DNA of 24,496 nt. It comes from Burkholderiales bacterium (lineage in GTDB: Bacteria; Pseudomonadota; Gammaproteobacteria; Burkholderiales; CAIKXV01). Made by a program: the position numbers and the translations under genes. The stretch lies in NCBI GenBank assembly GCA_014379045.1, contig JACMMK010000155.1, forward strand, positions 1 through 24,496. The letters are read 5' to 3'. Of the stretch, positions 1 to 8,312 are shown piece by piece (within the stretch, counting starts at the first letter, position 1; each line of letters begins with the position of its first letter). The notes beneath the pieces were generated by a model. That model ran no database searches. It had not been told where the DNA came from and saw only the letters and a list, made by a program, of their open reading frames with translations.

Positions 1-518
1 CCTCCGACGCGGCGCAGGCCGCGCGCACCGAGCGCGCACTCGACCAGGTGCGCACCCGGATCGCGGCGCTGCGGGCGGAGCTGGCCGCCGCCGGTGTCGA
101 CATCGAAGACAAGCGCTATTCGATCGCACTGCATTACCGGCTCGCGCGCGATCGCGACCGGGCGCGGCGCGCGATCGGCGAGGTGTTGCGCCCGCTTCCC
201 GAGACGCTGCATGCGTTCGGCGGCAAGTGCGTGGAGAACGTGGTGGCGGCCGATGCGCCCGACAAGGCGGTCGTGGTGGAGCGACTGGTGGCCCATACCC
301 GGGCCGGTGCCGCGGTGTTCGTCGGCGACGATGTCAACGACGAGCCGGTGTTCACGAGAGCACCGCTGCACTGGCTGACTGTGCGCGTTGGCCGCGGCGG
401 TCGTGATGCGTCCCGCGCGCGGTACTTCCTCGAGAGCACGGCCGAGGTTGCGCTGATGCTCGATCGCATGCTGGCGCTGGCAGCATCTACCCAACCAGGC
501 GAGCCTGGCCCGGGGTGA
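1..518 (+). CDS. otsB: Trehalose-6-phosphate phosphatase, C-terminal part (5' end outside window)
   Basis: The reading frame is open from position 3 with no stop before 516-518, so the gene begins upstream of the window; the GTG at 48 is probably internal. The visible 170 or so residues carry the C-terminal half of a HAD-superfamily trehalose-phosphatase: a GGKCVENV strand, a conserved DK (APDKAVVVERL), and HAD motif IV as GDDVNDEPVF, which supplies Mg-binding acidic residues. After it comes the family's usual VRVG...ARYFLES.AEV tail. The enzyme dephosphorylates trehalose-6-phosphate to trehalose in the cytoplasm, normally with OtsA, which is not visible here. The catalytic DxDxT motif must lie upstream, so activity cannot be judged. 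The family call is firm; the symbol assumes an ordinary OtsB. Confidence 0.85.
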   Translation, partial: SDAAQAARTERALDQVRTRIAALRAELAAAGVDIEDKRYSIALHYRLARDRDRARRAIGEVLRPLPETLHAFGGKCVENVVAADAPDKAVVVERLVAHTRAGAAVFVGDDVNDEPVFTRAPLHWLTVRVGRGGRDASRARYFLESTAEVALMLDRMLALAASTQPGEPGPG

Positions 519-577
519 ACCGAAGGCGCCTGCGAGTTGCGCTGAATACCCGGCTCGGACACGCAAGTGCACGGGGC

Positions 578-1726
578 CTAGGCGGCTTTCTCCAGCCGCG
601 CATCCCCCCATGCCGCCGCCGGCACGAACACCTCGCCTGCAAACAGCAGGCGCGCGGTGCGCAGGAAACTGCCGCCGTTGATCGTCTTCGCCGCGCCTTC
701 GCCGGTCGTCTCGATCGCCACCCCCATCGACCCGGTCGGGTGTTCGATCACGATGTCGGCGAACGGGCCGTCCGGGGAGGCGACCACTTGCGAGGCCACC
801 GTCCCGGGCAGCATGATCGCCGAGCCGACACACAGGGCGCCGGTGACCGCGTGCGCGGCATGGCAGTTCCACGGCACGAAATAGCGCGACGTGATCGCCG
901 CCCCGCCGGCAGGCGCCAGCCCGCGCGGCGCGGCCAGCAGCCCGACCTTGGGCACCACCTTCTCGGAGACATCGCCCAGGCCCATCAGCGCGCCGGCCTT
1001 GCGCCGGATCGCCTCGAAGCGCGCGATCATCGCCTTGTCGGCATCGAGCTCGGGCTTGCTCTCGTAGCCGGTCTTGCCGAGCGCCTCGGCGCGCATCAGC
1101 ACCATCGGCATCGCGACGTCGATGCACGTGACTTCGACGCCGTCGATCACGTCGAGCGCATGGCCGGTGGGGAACAGCTTGCCGGTCTTGCCGCCGACGA
1201 TGTTCGAGAACTCGAGATACACCGGCGCTGAGCTGCCCGGCACACCGTGGATCGATGCCTCGCCGTCGTAGTTCACGATGCCGTCGGGGGTCTGCACGGT
1301 CGCCGTGATCACCGCACCGGTGTTGACGTTGTGGATGCGTACCTTGGTGACCGGGCTTTGCGCCGGGACGAGCCCGGTCTCGATCGCGTACGGCCCGACC
1401 GCGGCGAGCATGTTGCCGCAGTTGGGGCTGAAGTCGACGAGCGCCTTGTCGATTGAGCACTGGCCGAACAGATAGTCGATCTCTGCGTTCGGATGCTTCG
1501 ACTTCGAGATGATCGCGATCTTGCTGGTCAGCGTGTCGGCCCCGCCGATGCCGTTGATCTGGCGCGTATCGGGTGAGCCCATCGCGGCGAGCAGCACGCG
1601 CTCGCGCGCCTTCGGCTCGGACGGCAGGTCGTCGGCGAGGAAGAACGGGCCTTTCGAGGTGCCGCCGCGCATCAGGATGCAGGGCACGCCGATCTGGCCG
1701 GTGCGGGTGCGAAGGAGATTGCGCAT
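578..1726 (-). CDS. PrpF/GalD-family isomerase (4-oxalomesaconate tautomerase or methylaconitate isomerase-like)
   Basis: This 382-residue protein has the full length of the PrpF family (diaminopimelate-epimerase fold). Visible hallmarks are PCILMRGGTSKG near residues 15-26, NGIGGADTLTSK ending at Lys69, and NCGNM with Cys103. Lys69 and Cys103 are the likely counterparts of the PrpF catalytic Lys/Cys pair. Family members move a double bond in tricarboxylates: 2-methyl-trans-aconitate to the cis form (PrpF), or keto-enol tautomerisation of 4-oxalomesaconate (GalD). The overall look (LLAAMGSPD, NCGNMLA) recalls GalD more than PrpF, but no gallate genes are adjacent. The ATG at 1726 has GGAG 7 nt upstream. 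It is the third gene of a minus-strand run after two Bug binding proteins, 51 nt behind the nearer one. Substrate is unproven. Confidence 0.85.
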   Translation of the reverse strand: MRNLLRTRTGQIGVPCILMRGGTSKGPFFLADDLPSEPKARERVLLAAMGSPDTRQINGIGGADTLTSKIAIISKSKHPNAEIDYLFGQCSIDKALVDFSPNCGNMLAAVGPYAIETGLVPAQSPVTKVRIHNVNTGAVITATVQTPDGIVNYDGEASIHGVPGSSAPVYLEFSNIVGGKTGKLFPTGHALDVIDGVEVTCIDVAMPMVLMRAEALGKTGYESKPELDADKAMIARFEAIRRKAGALMGLGDVSEKVVPKVGLLAAPRGLAPAGGAAITSRYFVPWNCHAAHAVTGALCVGSAIMLPGTVASQVVASPDGPFADIVIEHPTGSMGVAIETTGEGAAKTINGGSFLRTARLLFAGEVFVPAAAWGDARLEKAA

Positions 1727-1777
1727 CGAAAGGCTCCTCGAGCTGTGGTCGACCGCTATTCTAAACCGCCACGCGCA

Positions 1778-2851
1778 TCACTCGGCCTTCGCGCCGGAGG
1801 CCTTGACGATCTTTCCCCACTTGACGACTTCATCGCGAAACATCCTGCTGAATTCCTCGGGCGAGCCTTCGAGCGCATCGGCGCCGAACGCGTTGAGCTT
1901 CTCCCGAAACGCCGCCGAGCGTGTCGTCTTCTGGACCGCTCCGTTCAACCGGGTCACGATATCGCGCGGCGTCGTGCCCGGGGCGAACACGCCCAGAAAA
2001 GTACTCGCATCGACGCCGGCGATCCCCTGTTCGGCGAGCGTCTGCACGTCGGGCAGCAGGCTCGAACGCTTGGCGCTGGTCACGGCGATGACGCGAATCT
2101 TGCCCGCGCGGATGAACGGCAGCGACGAATTCAACTGGTCGAACATGCTGTCGACCTGTCCACCGATCAGGTCGCCGAGCGCGGCACCGCTGCCCTTGTA
2201 CGGCACATGGATGATGTCGATGCCGGTCACCGAACGCATCAGTTCACCGGTCAGATGATTGGACGTGCCGGTGCCCGCTGAGGCGTAGGTGATGCGTCCC
2301 TTGCGCTGCTTCGCGATCGCGACATACTCCTTCGCGTTCTTCGCCGGCACGCTCGGGTGGACGGTCAGCACGATCGGCACCAGCGACACTGGGGCGACCG
2401 CGATCAGATCCTTGGTCGCGTCGAAGCTCAGGTTCGTGTACAGCGTGACGTTGACCGCAAGCGAACTCGATCCCATCAGCAACGTGTAGCCGTCGCCGGG
2501 CGCACGTGCGACGAACTCGGCGCCGACACTGCCGCCGGCGCCCGCGCGATTCTCGATCAGCACCGGCTGGCCCTGCGAGTCGGTGATGGCCGGGCCGAGC
2601 GCGCGCGCGGTGTTGTCGACGTTGCCGCCCGGCGCGAAGCCGACGATCAGGCGGATCGGTTTGGCCGGGTAGGCCTGTGCGAGCGCCAAGGTCGATGCGG
2701 CGACCCACCACGTGGCCAGCGCGAGCGAAGCAAACCCGGCGCGCGCGAACGAGCGTGAAATGCCGGACCGCGAACCAGGTCGCGCAACCGTCAATGCCGC
2801 GATTGCAACGACAGCGAGGGGGTAGACGGTCTGATCGCGAAGCGCGTGCAT
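1778..2851 (-). CDS. Bug-family (TctC-type) tripartite tricarboxylate transporter solute-binding protein
   Basis: The 357-residue product has the standard Bug pattern: a first strand YPAKPIRLIVGFAPGG, then ENRAGAGGSVGAEFVARA, DGYTLLMG, and HVPYKGSGAALGDLIGGQVD. Such proteins bind carboxylates in the periplasm and deliver them to TctA/TctB-type permeases. I chose the ATG at 2851 because AGGAG lies 5 nt upstream; the frame also stays open to 2884. The N-terminus is long, with two hydrophobic stretches (about residues 9-22 and 36-53); the second, ending ALAQ, looks like the actual export signal before the mature domain. No TctA/TctB is present. It lies 112 nt after a second Bug gene and 51 nt before the PrpF-like isomerase, so it is probably co-transcribed with both. 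The ligand cannot be read from sequence. Confidence 0.93.
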   Translation of the reverse strand: MHALRDQTVYPLAVVAIAALTVARPGSRSGISRSFARAGFASLALATWWVAASTLALAQAYPAKPIRLIVGFAPGGNVDNTARALGPAITDSQGQPVLIENRAGAGGSVGAEFVARAPGDGYTLLMGSSSLAVNVTLYTNLSFDATKDLIAVAPVSLVPIVLTVHPSVPAKNAKEYVAIAKQRKGRITYASAGTGTSNHLTGELMRSVTGIDIIHVPYKGSGAALGDLIGGQVDSMFDQLNSSLPFIRAGKIRVIAVTSAKRSSLLPDVQTLAEQGIAGVDASTFLGVFAPGTTPRDIVTRLNGAVQKTTRSAAFREKLNAFGADALEGSPEEFSRMFRDEVVKWGKIVKASGAKAE

Positions 2852-2963
2852 GAGTACTCCTGGTCTGGAGAGTCGAGGGGCCACGGATCGTCACCGATTG
2901 GAACGATCCGAACCATCGGAAGACGCGGCGAGGACGACGGATCGAACTCGTGTACCGGCCGAA

Positions 2964-3929
2964 TCAATCGGCACGGATGCCGGCGTTCTTGATCAATCGG
3001 GCAAACCGGGCCGATTCGTTCCGGATCAGCGCAGCAAGCGTCTCCGGGGTGCCGGTCATGGGCTCGGCCCCCTGCGCCGACATCCGCTCGCGAAACGCGG
3101 CGGAGGCCGTGGCTTTGGCGGTCGCCTGAACGAGTCGGTCGATCACCGGTTGCGGCGTCCCGGCGGGCGCGAACAGCGCGAACCAGTTGCCGGCCTCGTA
3201 GCCGGGCAGCCCCGACTCGCTGACCGTCGGCAGATCGGGGAACGCGTTCGCGCGTCGGGCCGAGGTGACGGCGAGTGGTTTCACGCGACCGCTCTTCGCG
3301 TGCGGAAGCGTCGTGATGAAGGTGTCGAACATCAGATCGACCTCGCCGCCCATCAGCGCCGTCAACGCGGGCGCGCCACCCTTGTACGGCACGTGCGTGA
3401 GCTCGATACCCGCCTGCGCATTGAACAGCTCGACCGCGAGATGCGGCGCCGAACCATTGCCCGAGGATGCGAAGTTGAGGCGGCCCGGCGCCTTCTTCGC
3501 CAGCGCGATCAGTTCCTTGACCGACTTCACCGGCACCGACGGATGCGCGAGCACGACGTAGTTCAGCGTCGCGAACGGCGCGATCGGTGCGAAGTCCTTC
3601 ACTGGATCATAGTTCGGCATCGACAGGTGCGGAATGATCGCGAACGCCGACGAGGTTCCGAGCAGCAGCGTATAGCCGTCGGGCGCTGCCTTCGCGACGA
3701 ACTCGGTGCCGACCGCGCCGCCGGCGCCGGCACGGTTCTCGATCACGACCTGTTGGCCGAGGTGATCGGCGAGCGGGATGGCCAAGGCGCGGCCCAGAAT
3801 GTCGTTGGCGCCGCCCGGGGCGAAGCTGACGATCAGCCGCACAGGTTTGGTCGGCCAGGTCTGCGCGCCGGCAGCCGACGCGCCAAACGCGCCCAGCACC
3901 GCGAGCGCTACCGCGACGGTTCGTTTCAT
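2964..3929 (-). CDS. Bug-family (TctC-type) solute-binding protein
   Basis: The 321-residue product starts with a clean Sec signal peptide (MKRT, hydrophobic core, SAAGA-Q) followed by WPTKPVRLIVSFAPGGANDILGR, ENRAGAGGAVGTEFVAKA, DGYTLLLG and HVPYKGGAPALTALMGGEVD, all standard Bug motifs. It is predicted to be a periplasmic carboxylate-binding protein. The ATG at 3929 is preceded by AGGAGG with 5 nt spacing, so the roughly 100-residue, Arg-rich upstream extension of the frame (to 4232), which overlaps the divergent gene, is rejected. It is the first gene of the minus-strand unit Bug, Bug, PrpF-like isomerase, and is divergent from the MmgE/PrpD gene across 164 nt. It is clearly diverged from its tandem neighbour, so the two probably bind different or related ligands rather than being a recent duplication. 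Confidence 0.95.
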   Translation of the reverse strand: MKRTVAVALAVLGAFGASAAGAQTWPTKPVRLIVSFAPGGANDILGRALAIPLADHLGQQVVIENRAGAGGAVGTEFVAKAAPDGYTLLLGTSSAFAIIPHLSMPNYDPVKDFAPIAPFATLNYVVLAHPSVPVKSVKELIALAKKAPGRLNFASSGNGSAPHLAVELFNAQAGIELTHVPYKGGAPALTALMGGEVDLMFDTFITTLPHAKSGRVKPLAVTSARRANAFPDLPTVSESGLPGYEAGNWFALFAPAGTPQPVIDRLVQATAKATASAAFRERMSAQGAEPMTGTPETLAALIRNESARFARLIKNAGIRAD

Positions 3930-4035
3930 GGATCCTCCTGAAGCGTTTCGCATGCGCGTGCGTCGTAATCTATGGCGCTTTGCCTGCGCGCGCAGTGTAT
4001 GACATCGCGTGCGGAAGCGATCGGCGGTCGCCACG

Positions 4036-4063
4036 TTGACGGCCTGCGCGGTGCTACCATGAT
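4036..4063 (+). promoter_or_regulatory. Candidate sigma70-type promoter for the MmgE/PrpD gene
   Basis: TTGACG (4036-4041, 5 of 6 matches to the -35 consensus) is followed after 16 nt by CATGAT (4058-4063, 4 of 6 matches to -10). This would place transcription start about 24 nt before the ATG at 4094. It was found by eye in the 164-nt divergent region, and the -10 is weak. Confidence 0.33.
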
Positions 4064-4093
4064 GCCTTGTGCCGCTGACCGGAGGAGACTGCG

Positions 4094-5434
4094 ATGCTGC
4101 TCGAACGCCTGGCCGACTACGCGATCCACGAACAGACGTCCCGCCTGCCCGACGAAGTCTGGCATCACGCGAAGCGCTGCGTGATCGACTGGTCGGCGTC
4201 GCTGTTGCCGGGCATGCAGTGCGCGCCGGCAACGGTGCTGATCGAGGCGCTCGCCGACGAACTCGACCATGGCCGGGCGACGCTGCCGGTGTACGGACGC
4301 AACGCGCCCAGCCGCACGGCGGCGCTGATCATGGGCGCGGGCTCGCATACGGTCGAGTTCGACGACATCTATCGCGCCGGCGGCTATCACCCTGGTTCCC
4401 CGACGATCAGCGCGGCGCTCGCCGTCGCGCAGTCGGTCGATGCGAGCGGGGAAGATTTCCTGCGCGGCGTGATCGTCGGCTACGAAATCTCTACCCGCGT
4501 GTGCGAGGCGGTGATGCCGTCCCACTACGTCTATTGGCACACCACCGCGACGATCGGCTGCATCGGTGCCGCCGCCGCGGCCGCGACGATCCTCAAACTG
4601 AACCGTGAACAGTTCGTCCACGCGCTCGCGAGCGTGACGACACACATGGCGGGGCTGCAGCAGGCGTTCCGCTCCGAGGCGATGACCAAACCGATGCACG
4701 CCGCGCATGCCGCCGACGTCGGCGTGATGTCGGCGCTCGCCGCGAAGCACGGCCTCACCGGTGTCCCCGACATGCTCGAGGGCGAACTCGGCTTCGGCGC
4801 CGCGATGAGCGAGAACCCCGACTGGTCGAAGGCGACCGATGGTCTCGGCGAGCGCTACAACATCACCGAGATCACGTTCAAGAACCACGGGTCGTGCGGA
4901 CACACGTTCGCGTCGATCGACGGCGCCCTGGTGCTGCAGCAGCAGCACGGCTTCGCCGCCGAACAGATTGCGTCGGTGCGGCTCGAAACCTACGGTCAGG
5001 GGATCGAGATCTGCGGGCGCGACAATGTGTCGTCTGCGTTCGAAGGGCGCTTTTCGCTCAAGTTCACCGTCGCGAGTGCGCTGGTGCACGGCAGCGTGCG
5101 CTTGAACGCCTACACGCCCGAGCGCCTGAACGACGCGCGGGTGAAGGATCTGATGACCCGGATCGAACTCGTCGAAGACCCGGTGCTGACTGCCGGCTAT
5201 CCGAAGCAGCGCGCATCAAGGGTCAAGATCGTGTTGACCGACGGACGCCAGCTCGAATTCTTCCAGCCGTATCGCAAGGGCGACCCCGAGCAGTTGCTGA
5301 CCGACGACGAAGTGAACGCGAAGTTCATGGAGCTGTCGACGCCAGTGCTGGGCGAAGCGAAGGCGAAGGCGCTGCTCGCGGCGTTGTGGTCGACCGAGAC
5401 GGCGAAAGTGTCGGCGCTGCCGATGAAGCGCTGA
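4094..5434 (+). CDS. MmgE/PrpD family protein (2-methylcitrate dehydratase-like)
   Basis: The 446-residue length matches the MmgE/PrpD family. Recognisable blocks are SRTAALIMGAGSHTVEFDD near residues 75-92, followed by YHPGSPTISAALAVAQ, MKPMHA-like KPMHAAHAADVGVMSALAAKHGLTG near 198-222, and the C-terminal-domain start TFKNHGSCGHTFASIDG. Characterised relatives include PrpD (2-methylcitrate dehydratase) and iron-independent citrate/aconitate-type lyases; many family members have no assigned substrate. The ATG at 4094 has GGAGGAG with about 6 nt spacing. It is divergent from two tricarboxylate-type binding proteins and a PrpF-like isomerase, which supports a tricarboxylate hydro-lyase role, but PrpB, PrpC and AcnD are absent, so I do not assign prpD. 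Confidence 0.9.
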   Translation: MLLERLADYAIHEQTSRLPDEVWHHAKRCVIDWSASLLPGMQCAPATVLIEALADELDHGRATLPVYGRNAPSRTAALIMGAGSHTVEFDDIYRAGGYHPGSPTISAALAVAQSVDASGEDFLRGVIVGYEISTRVCEAVMPSHYVYWHTTATIGCIGAAAAAATILKLNREQFVHALASVTTHMAGLQQAFRSEAMTKPMHAAHAADVGVMSALAAKHGLTGVPDMLEGELGFGAAMSENPDWSKATDGLGERYNITEITFKNHGSCGHTFASIDGALVLQQQHGFAAEQIASVRLETYGQGIEICGRDNVSSAFEGRFSLKFTVASALVHGSVRLNAYTPERLNDARVKDLMTRIELVEDPVLTAGYPKQRASRVKIVLTDGRQLEFFQPYRKGDPEQLLTDDEVNAKFMELSTPVLGEAKAKALLAALWSTETAKVSALPMKR

Positions 5435-5458
5435 AGCTTGCTCCGTAAGTCAGGGCTG

Positions 5459-5485
5459 CCGAGGGATCGCGCCGCGAAGCCTCGG
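5459..5485. terminator. Possible hairpin at the convergent MmgE/PrpD-cupin junction
   Basis: CCGAGG (5459-5464) can pair with CCTCGG (5480-5485) across a 15-nt GC-rich loop, in the 86 nt between two convergent stop codons. There is no following T-run, so intrinsic terminator function is only suggested by position. Confidence 0.2.
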
Positions 5486-5520
5486 TGACCGCGCGAATCG
5501 CCGCATTTCACACGCGACGC

Positions 5521-6048
5521 TCAGCCGTAGAACGCGTCCTCGAGCACCTTCAGCTCGACCGTCTTGTTCTCTTTGGAGTCGCCCTGCATGTACTCGCCGT
5601 TCGGATTGACGCGCGTGCTGGCCTTCCCCTGCAGCGCGTAGTTCGGCGTGCCGACACGCAACATCACCAGCGGCCCTTCGGTTTCGACCGAATGGAAGCG
5701 GTAGAGCGAACCCTTCGGCACCAGGATGCCCTCGTTCGTCTGCAACGTCGCCATTTCACCTTCGGCGTCGTAGAACGTCGCCGCGCCCTGCAGGATCACG
5801 AACGTGTGATCCTCGGTCGGATGCGCATGCAACCCGTTTTCCCCGCCCGAGGCGTATACCTTCACCATCACGGTCAGGTCTTCGGTGGCGGCGACGGGGA
5901 TGTTGGCGCGTCCCTGCTTCAGCAACGGCGTGCGCATCTTGAACGCCTGCGGCTTGCCCTTGTTCTCGGCGGCGATCATCGACAGCTTCTCGCGCAGCAG
6001 ACTCGAGCTGTCGCGGGCGGATTCCATTTCCTTGGGCACGAGTTTCAT
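5521..6048 (-). CDS. Single-domain cupin protein
   Basis: The 175-residue product has one cupin barrel. Motif 1 is visible as GGENGLHAHPTEDH (His74, His76, then Glu79/Asp80) and motif 2 as GILVPKGSLYRFH (His119), so a full metal-binding set is likely. A helical segment of about 45 residues precedes the barrel. Stand-alone cupins of this size include small dioxygenases, isomerases and ligand sensors, and nothing here fixes the reaction. The ATG at 6048 is preceded by AGGAG at 6 nt; the longer frame to 6105 lacks such a site. It is divergent from a Bug binding protein over 114 nt, so the two may share control and serve the same substrate. Confidence 0.82.
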   Translation of the reverse strand: MKLVPKEMESARDSSSLLREKLSMIAAENKGKPQAFKMRTPLLKQGRANIPVAATEDLTVMVKVYASGGENGLHAHPTEDHTFVILQGAATFYDAEGEMATLQTNEGILVPKGSLYRFHSVETEGPLVMLRVGTPNYALQGKASTRVNPNGEYMQGDSKENKTVELKVLEDAFYG

Positions 6049-6162
6049 CCGGGGCTCCTGGGTGGTTGGCAGGGAACTTGCTCTTCGAAGACGAACGCGA
6101 AACACCTACATTCTACGGACAAATCCACGGCGCCCGGCGCCGGTCATCAGGAGCTCCCTCGC

Positions 6163-7197
6163 ATGTTTCATCGCTGCACCCTTTCGAGTCCTGCTCGTTC
6201 TGCGTCGACGCGCGCCCTGCGCATCGTCACGCTCGCCGTATTCGCGATCGGTACGGTCGTCCAGGTGTCCGCACTGCACGCGCAACCCAGCGCGGCGACC
6301 TTCCCGATGAAGCCGGTGCGCATCATCGTGCCGTTCGCACCGGGTGGGCAATCCGACATCATCTCGCGCACGGTCGGCCAGAAGATGTCCGAACAGTGGG
6401 GTCAGCCGGTGATCTACGAGAACCGCGGCGGCGCCGGTGGCACCCTCGGCATCGACGCGATGGTGCGCGCCCCGGCCGACGGCTACACGATCGGTTCAGG
6501 CAGCCAGAGTGCGCTGTCGATCGCGCAGCATCTGTACGGCAAGCTGTCCTACGATCCGTTGAAGGACGTGCAGGCGGTCGTCACGCTGGTGCTGACACCC
6601 TATGTCGTGACAGTCAACTCGCGGGTGCCGGCGACCAACATGGCTGAACTCGTCAAGATCGCCCGCTCGAAATCCGGGCGTCTGTCGTTCGGGTCATCGG
6701 GCTCGGGATCGATCTCGCACATCGCTGCCGAGCTGTTCGCCGACGCGATCGGTGCGACGCTGTTGCATGTGCCGTACAAGGGAACGGCGCCTGCGCTGAC
6801 CGGGGTCGCCACCGGCGAGATCGACATGATGTTTGCCGACCTGACCCCGGTGCAGCCGCATCTCGATTCGGGTCGCGCCAAACTGGTGGCGATCGCCGGT
6901 ACGCGCCGAAGCAGCGCTGCACCCGGCGTCTCGACGGTGGCCGAGCAGGGCATCAAGATGCCGGCGATCGACGGACGCTACGGCTTCGTCGTGCCTGCAG
7001 GCACGCCGCGCGAGGTCGTCAATCGGATTCAGGCGGCGTCGGTCGCTGCGCTGAAGATGCCCGACGTACGCGCGCGCTTCGATCAGTTGGGCTACGCGAT
7101 CGTCGGCGACACGCCCGACCAGTATGCGCAGGCAATCCGTGCGGAGTCCGATGCCTTCGGCAAGGTGATCCGCAGCGCGGGTATTCGCGCGGAATAG
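6163..7197 (+). CDS. Bug-family (TctC-type) solute-binding protein
   Basis: The 344-residue product opens with a Sec-type signal (basic n-region around residues 5-20, hydrophobic core, ALHA-Q) and continues with FPMKPVRIIVPFAPGGQSDIISR, ENRGGAGGTLGIDAMVRA, DGYTIGSG and HVPYKGTAPALTGVATGEIDMMF, the Bug consensus. It is predicted to be periplasmic and carboxylate-binding. The ATG at 6163 has AGGAG about 9 nt upstream; the same frame is open from 5485 but that extension runs antisense through the cupin and has no ribosome binding site. The gene is divergent from the cupin and convergent with the EAL gene. It differs from the other Bug proteins in having GGAGG rather than AGAGG in the ligand-loop motif. 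No membrane subunits are nearby. Confidence 0.94.
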   Translation: MFHRCTLSSPARSASTRALRIVTLAVFAIGTVVQVSALHAQPSAATFPMKPVRIIVPFAPGGQSDIISRTVGQKMSEQWGQPVIYENRGGAGGTLGIDAMVRAPADGYTIGSGSQSALSIAQHLYGKLSYDPLKDVQAVVTLVLTPYVVTVNSRVPATNMAELVKIARSKSGRLSFGSSGSGSISHIAAELFADAIGATLLHVPYKGTAPALTGVATGEIDMMFADLTPVQPHLDSGRAKLVAIAGTRRSSAAPGVSTVAEQGIKMPAIDGRYGFVVPAGTPREVVNRIQAASVAALKMPDVRARFDQLGYAIVGDTPDQYAQAIRAESDAFGKVIRSAGIRAE

Positions 7198-7262
7198 CTG
7201 TCTGCACGCTCGTTGCAAGCCCGTCGCGCCGTGGCACGTCCGTTGCGCAGCCCGGGGGCACG

Positions 7263-7282
7263 CGCGCCGAATCACCGGCGCG
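7263..7282. terminator. Candidate bidirectional hairpin between Bug and EAL genes
   Basis: CGCGCCG (7263-7269) and CGGCGCG (7276-7282) form a perfect 7-bp GC stem with a 6-nt loop, centred in the 103 nt between convergent genes. Position and stem suit termination from either side, but no T-tract follows. Confidence 0.35.
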
Positions 7283-7300
7283 GGTGGATTCGACGCTGCC

Positions 7301-8167
7301 TCAGCGGCGCCCGTAGGCCTGGCGCGGCGAAACCTGCACCTGAGCGAGCACCGGTGCGCGCGCCTTGACGCCGGCGGGCCAATTCATCGTCTCGGCGTTA
7401 CCGCAGGTCTGGAACAGGGGCCGGCTGAACAGGTAACCCTGCATCAACGACACGCCCATCGCATGCAGGCAAGCCGCCTCGTCGGCGGTTTCCACCCCTT
7501 CGGCGATGATGCTGATCTTCAGCTCTTCGCAGATTCTCACGACGCCCCGGGTGATCGCCTGGCGCGCGGTCCGCTGGTCGATATCGCGCACCAGGCCCAT
7601 GTCGAGCTTGACGATATCGGGCTGGAAGTCGGCGAGCAGATTCAAACCGGCGAAACCGGCGCCGAAATCGTCGATCGCGGTCAGGAAGCCGATACGTTTG
7701 TACTCGCGCAACACCTCGGCGAGCCACTTGCCGTCATCGATCCGCTCGCCCTCGACGGTCTCGAAGATGATGCGCTCGATCGGGAAGCCGTGGGTACGTG
7801 CCGCTTCGAGCGTCGCGCGGATGCACACCTCCGGGCGGTAAATCGCGTTGGGTATGAAGTTGATCGAGAGCATCGACTGCATCTCGAGCTGGGCCGCGGT
7901 CTTGATCGCCTTGACCCGGCACGCCTGATCGAAGCGGTATCGGTTCGTCTCGTTCACGCGCGACAGCACGGTGTTCGCCGGCTCGCCGTCGGGGCCGCGA
8001 ATCAGTGCTTCGTGTGCGTAGATCGTGCGCGTGTCGAGATCGACGATCGGCTGGTAGGCGTAGTTGAACCGGAAGCCGAGCTTTTCGCTGTTTGCGCAGC
8101 CGCTGCAGGGTTGCTCGCTGTCGTTGGGGATGAAGTCCGGGGGAGGTGTGCGCAGGGTGGAATTCAT
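7301..8167 (-). CDS. Stand-alone EAL-domain cyclic-di-GMP phosphodiesterase with N-terminal CxxC
   Basis: The 288-residue protein is almost entirely one EAL domain, with no GGDEF or membrane segment. All residues expected for catalysis and Mg binding are visible: Glu53 in EALIR, Asn103, Glu136, Asp166-Asp167 in DDFG, Lys187, Glu223 in EGVE and Gln243 in QGYLF. It should therefore hydrolyse c-di-GMP to pGpG in the cytoplasm. The sequence style (YAYQPIVD, RGPDGEPANTVLSRV, YRFDQACR) resembles the EAL class found behind BLUF photoreceptors (BlrP1, YcgF), but no BLUF domain is present; instead there is a short N-terminal tail with Cys21 and Cys24. The ATG at 8167 has no clear Shine-Dalgarno sequence, so the start is the least certain part; the frame extends to 8275. 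Confidence 0.88.
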   Translation of the reverse strand: MNSTLRTPPPDFIPNDSEQPCSGCANSEKLGFRFNYAYQPIVDLDTRTIYAHEALIRGPDGEPANTVLSRVNETNRYRFDQACRVKAIKTAAQLEMQSMLSINFIPNAIYRPEVCIRATLEAARTHGFPIERIIFETVEGERIDDGKWLAEVLREYKRIGFLTAIDDFGAGFAGLNLLADFQPDIVKLDMGLVRDIDQRTARQAITRGVVRICEELKISIIAEGVETADEAACLHAMGVSLMQGYLFSRPLFQTCGNAETMNWPAGVKARAPVLAQVQVSPRQAYGRR

Positions 8168-8312
8168 TGGTGTGTCCGTGACAATTGCTGGAGTCGCTGA
8201 TCGCGGTGTCCGGCCGTGGGGGCGGCAAACCCGGGCCCGCAACGCTACCCGCCATCGGAAACTCGGCCGAAGCACGCGCGAGATCGTGGCTGCAGGCGAC
8301 GGTGATGGCTAA

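Noticed and set aside
3930..4232. N-terminal extension of the Bug gene that ends at 2964
   Set aside because: The extension overlaps the divergent MmgE/PrpD gene, lacks a signal peptide and is Arg-rich; the ATG at 3929 has AGGAGG and a proper signal sequence.
3926..5089. 387-codon open frame on the minus strand
   Set aside because: Antisense to the MmgE/PrpD gene, with no motifs and an implausible Arg-rich composition.
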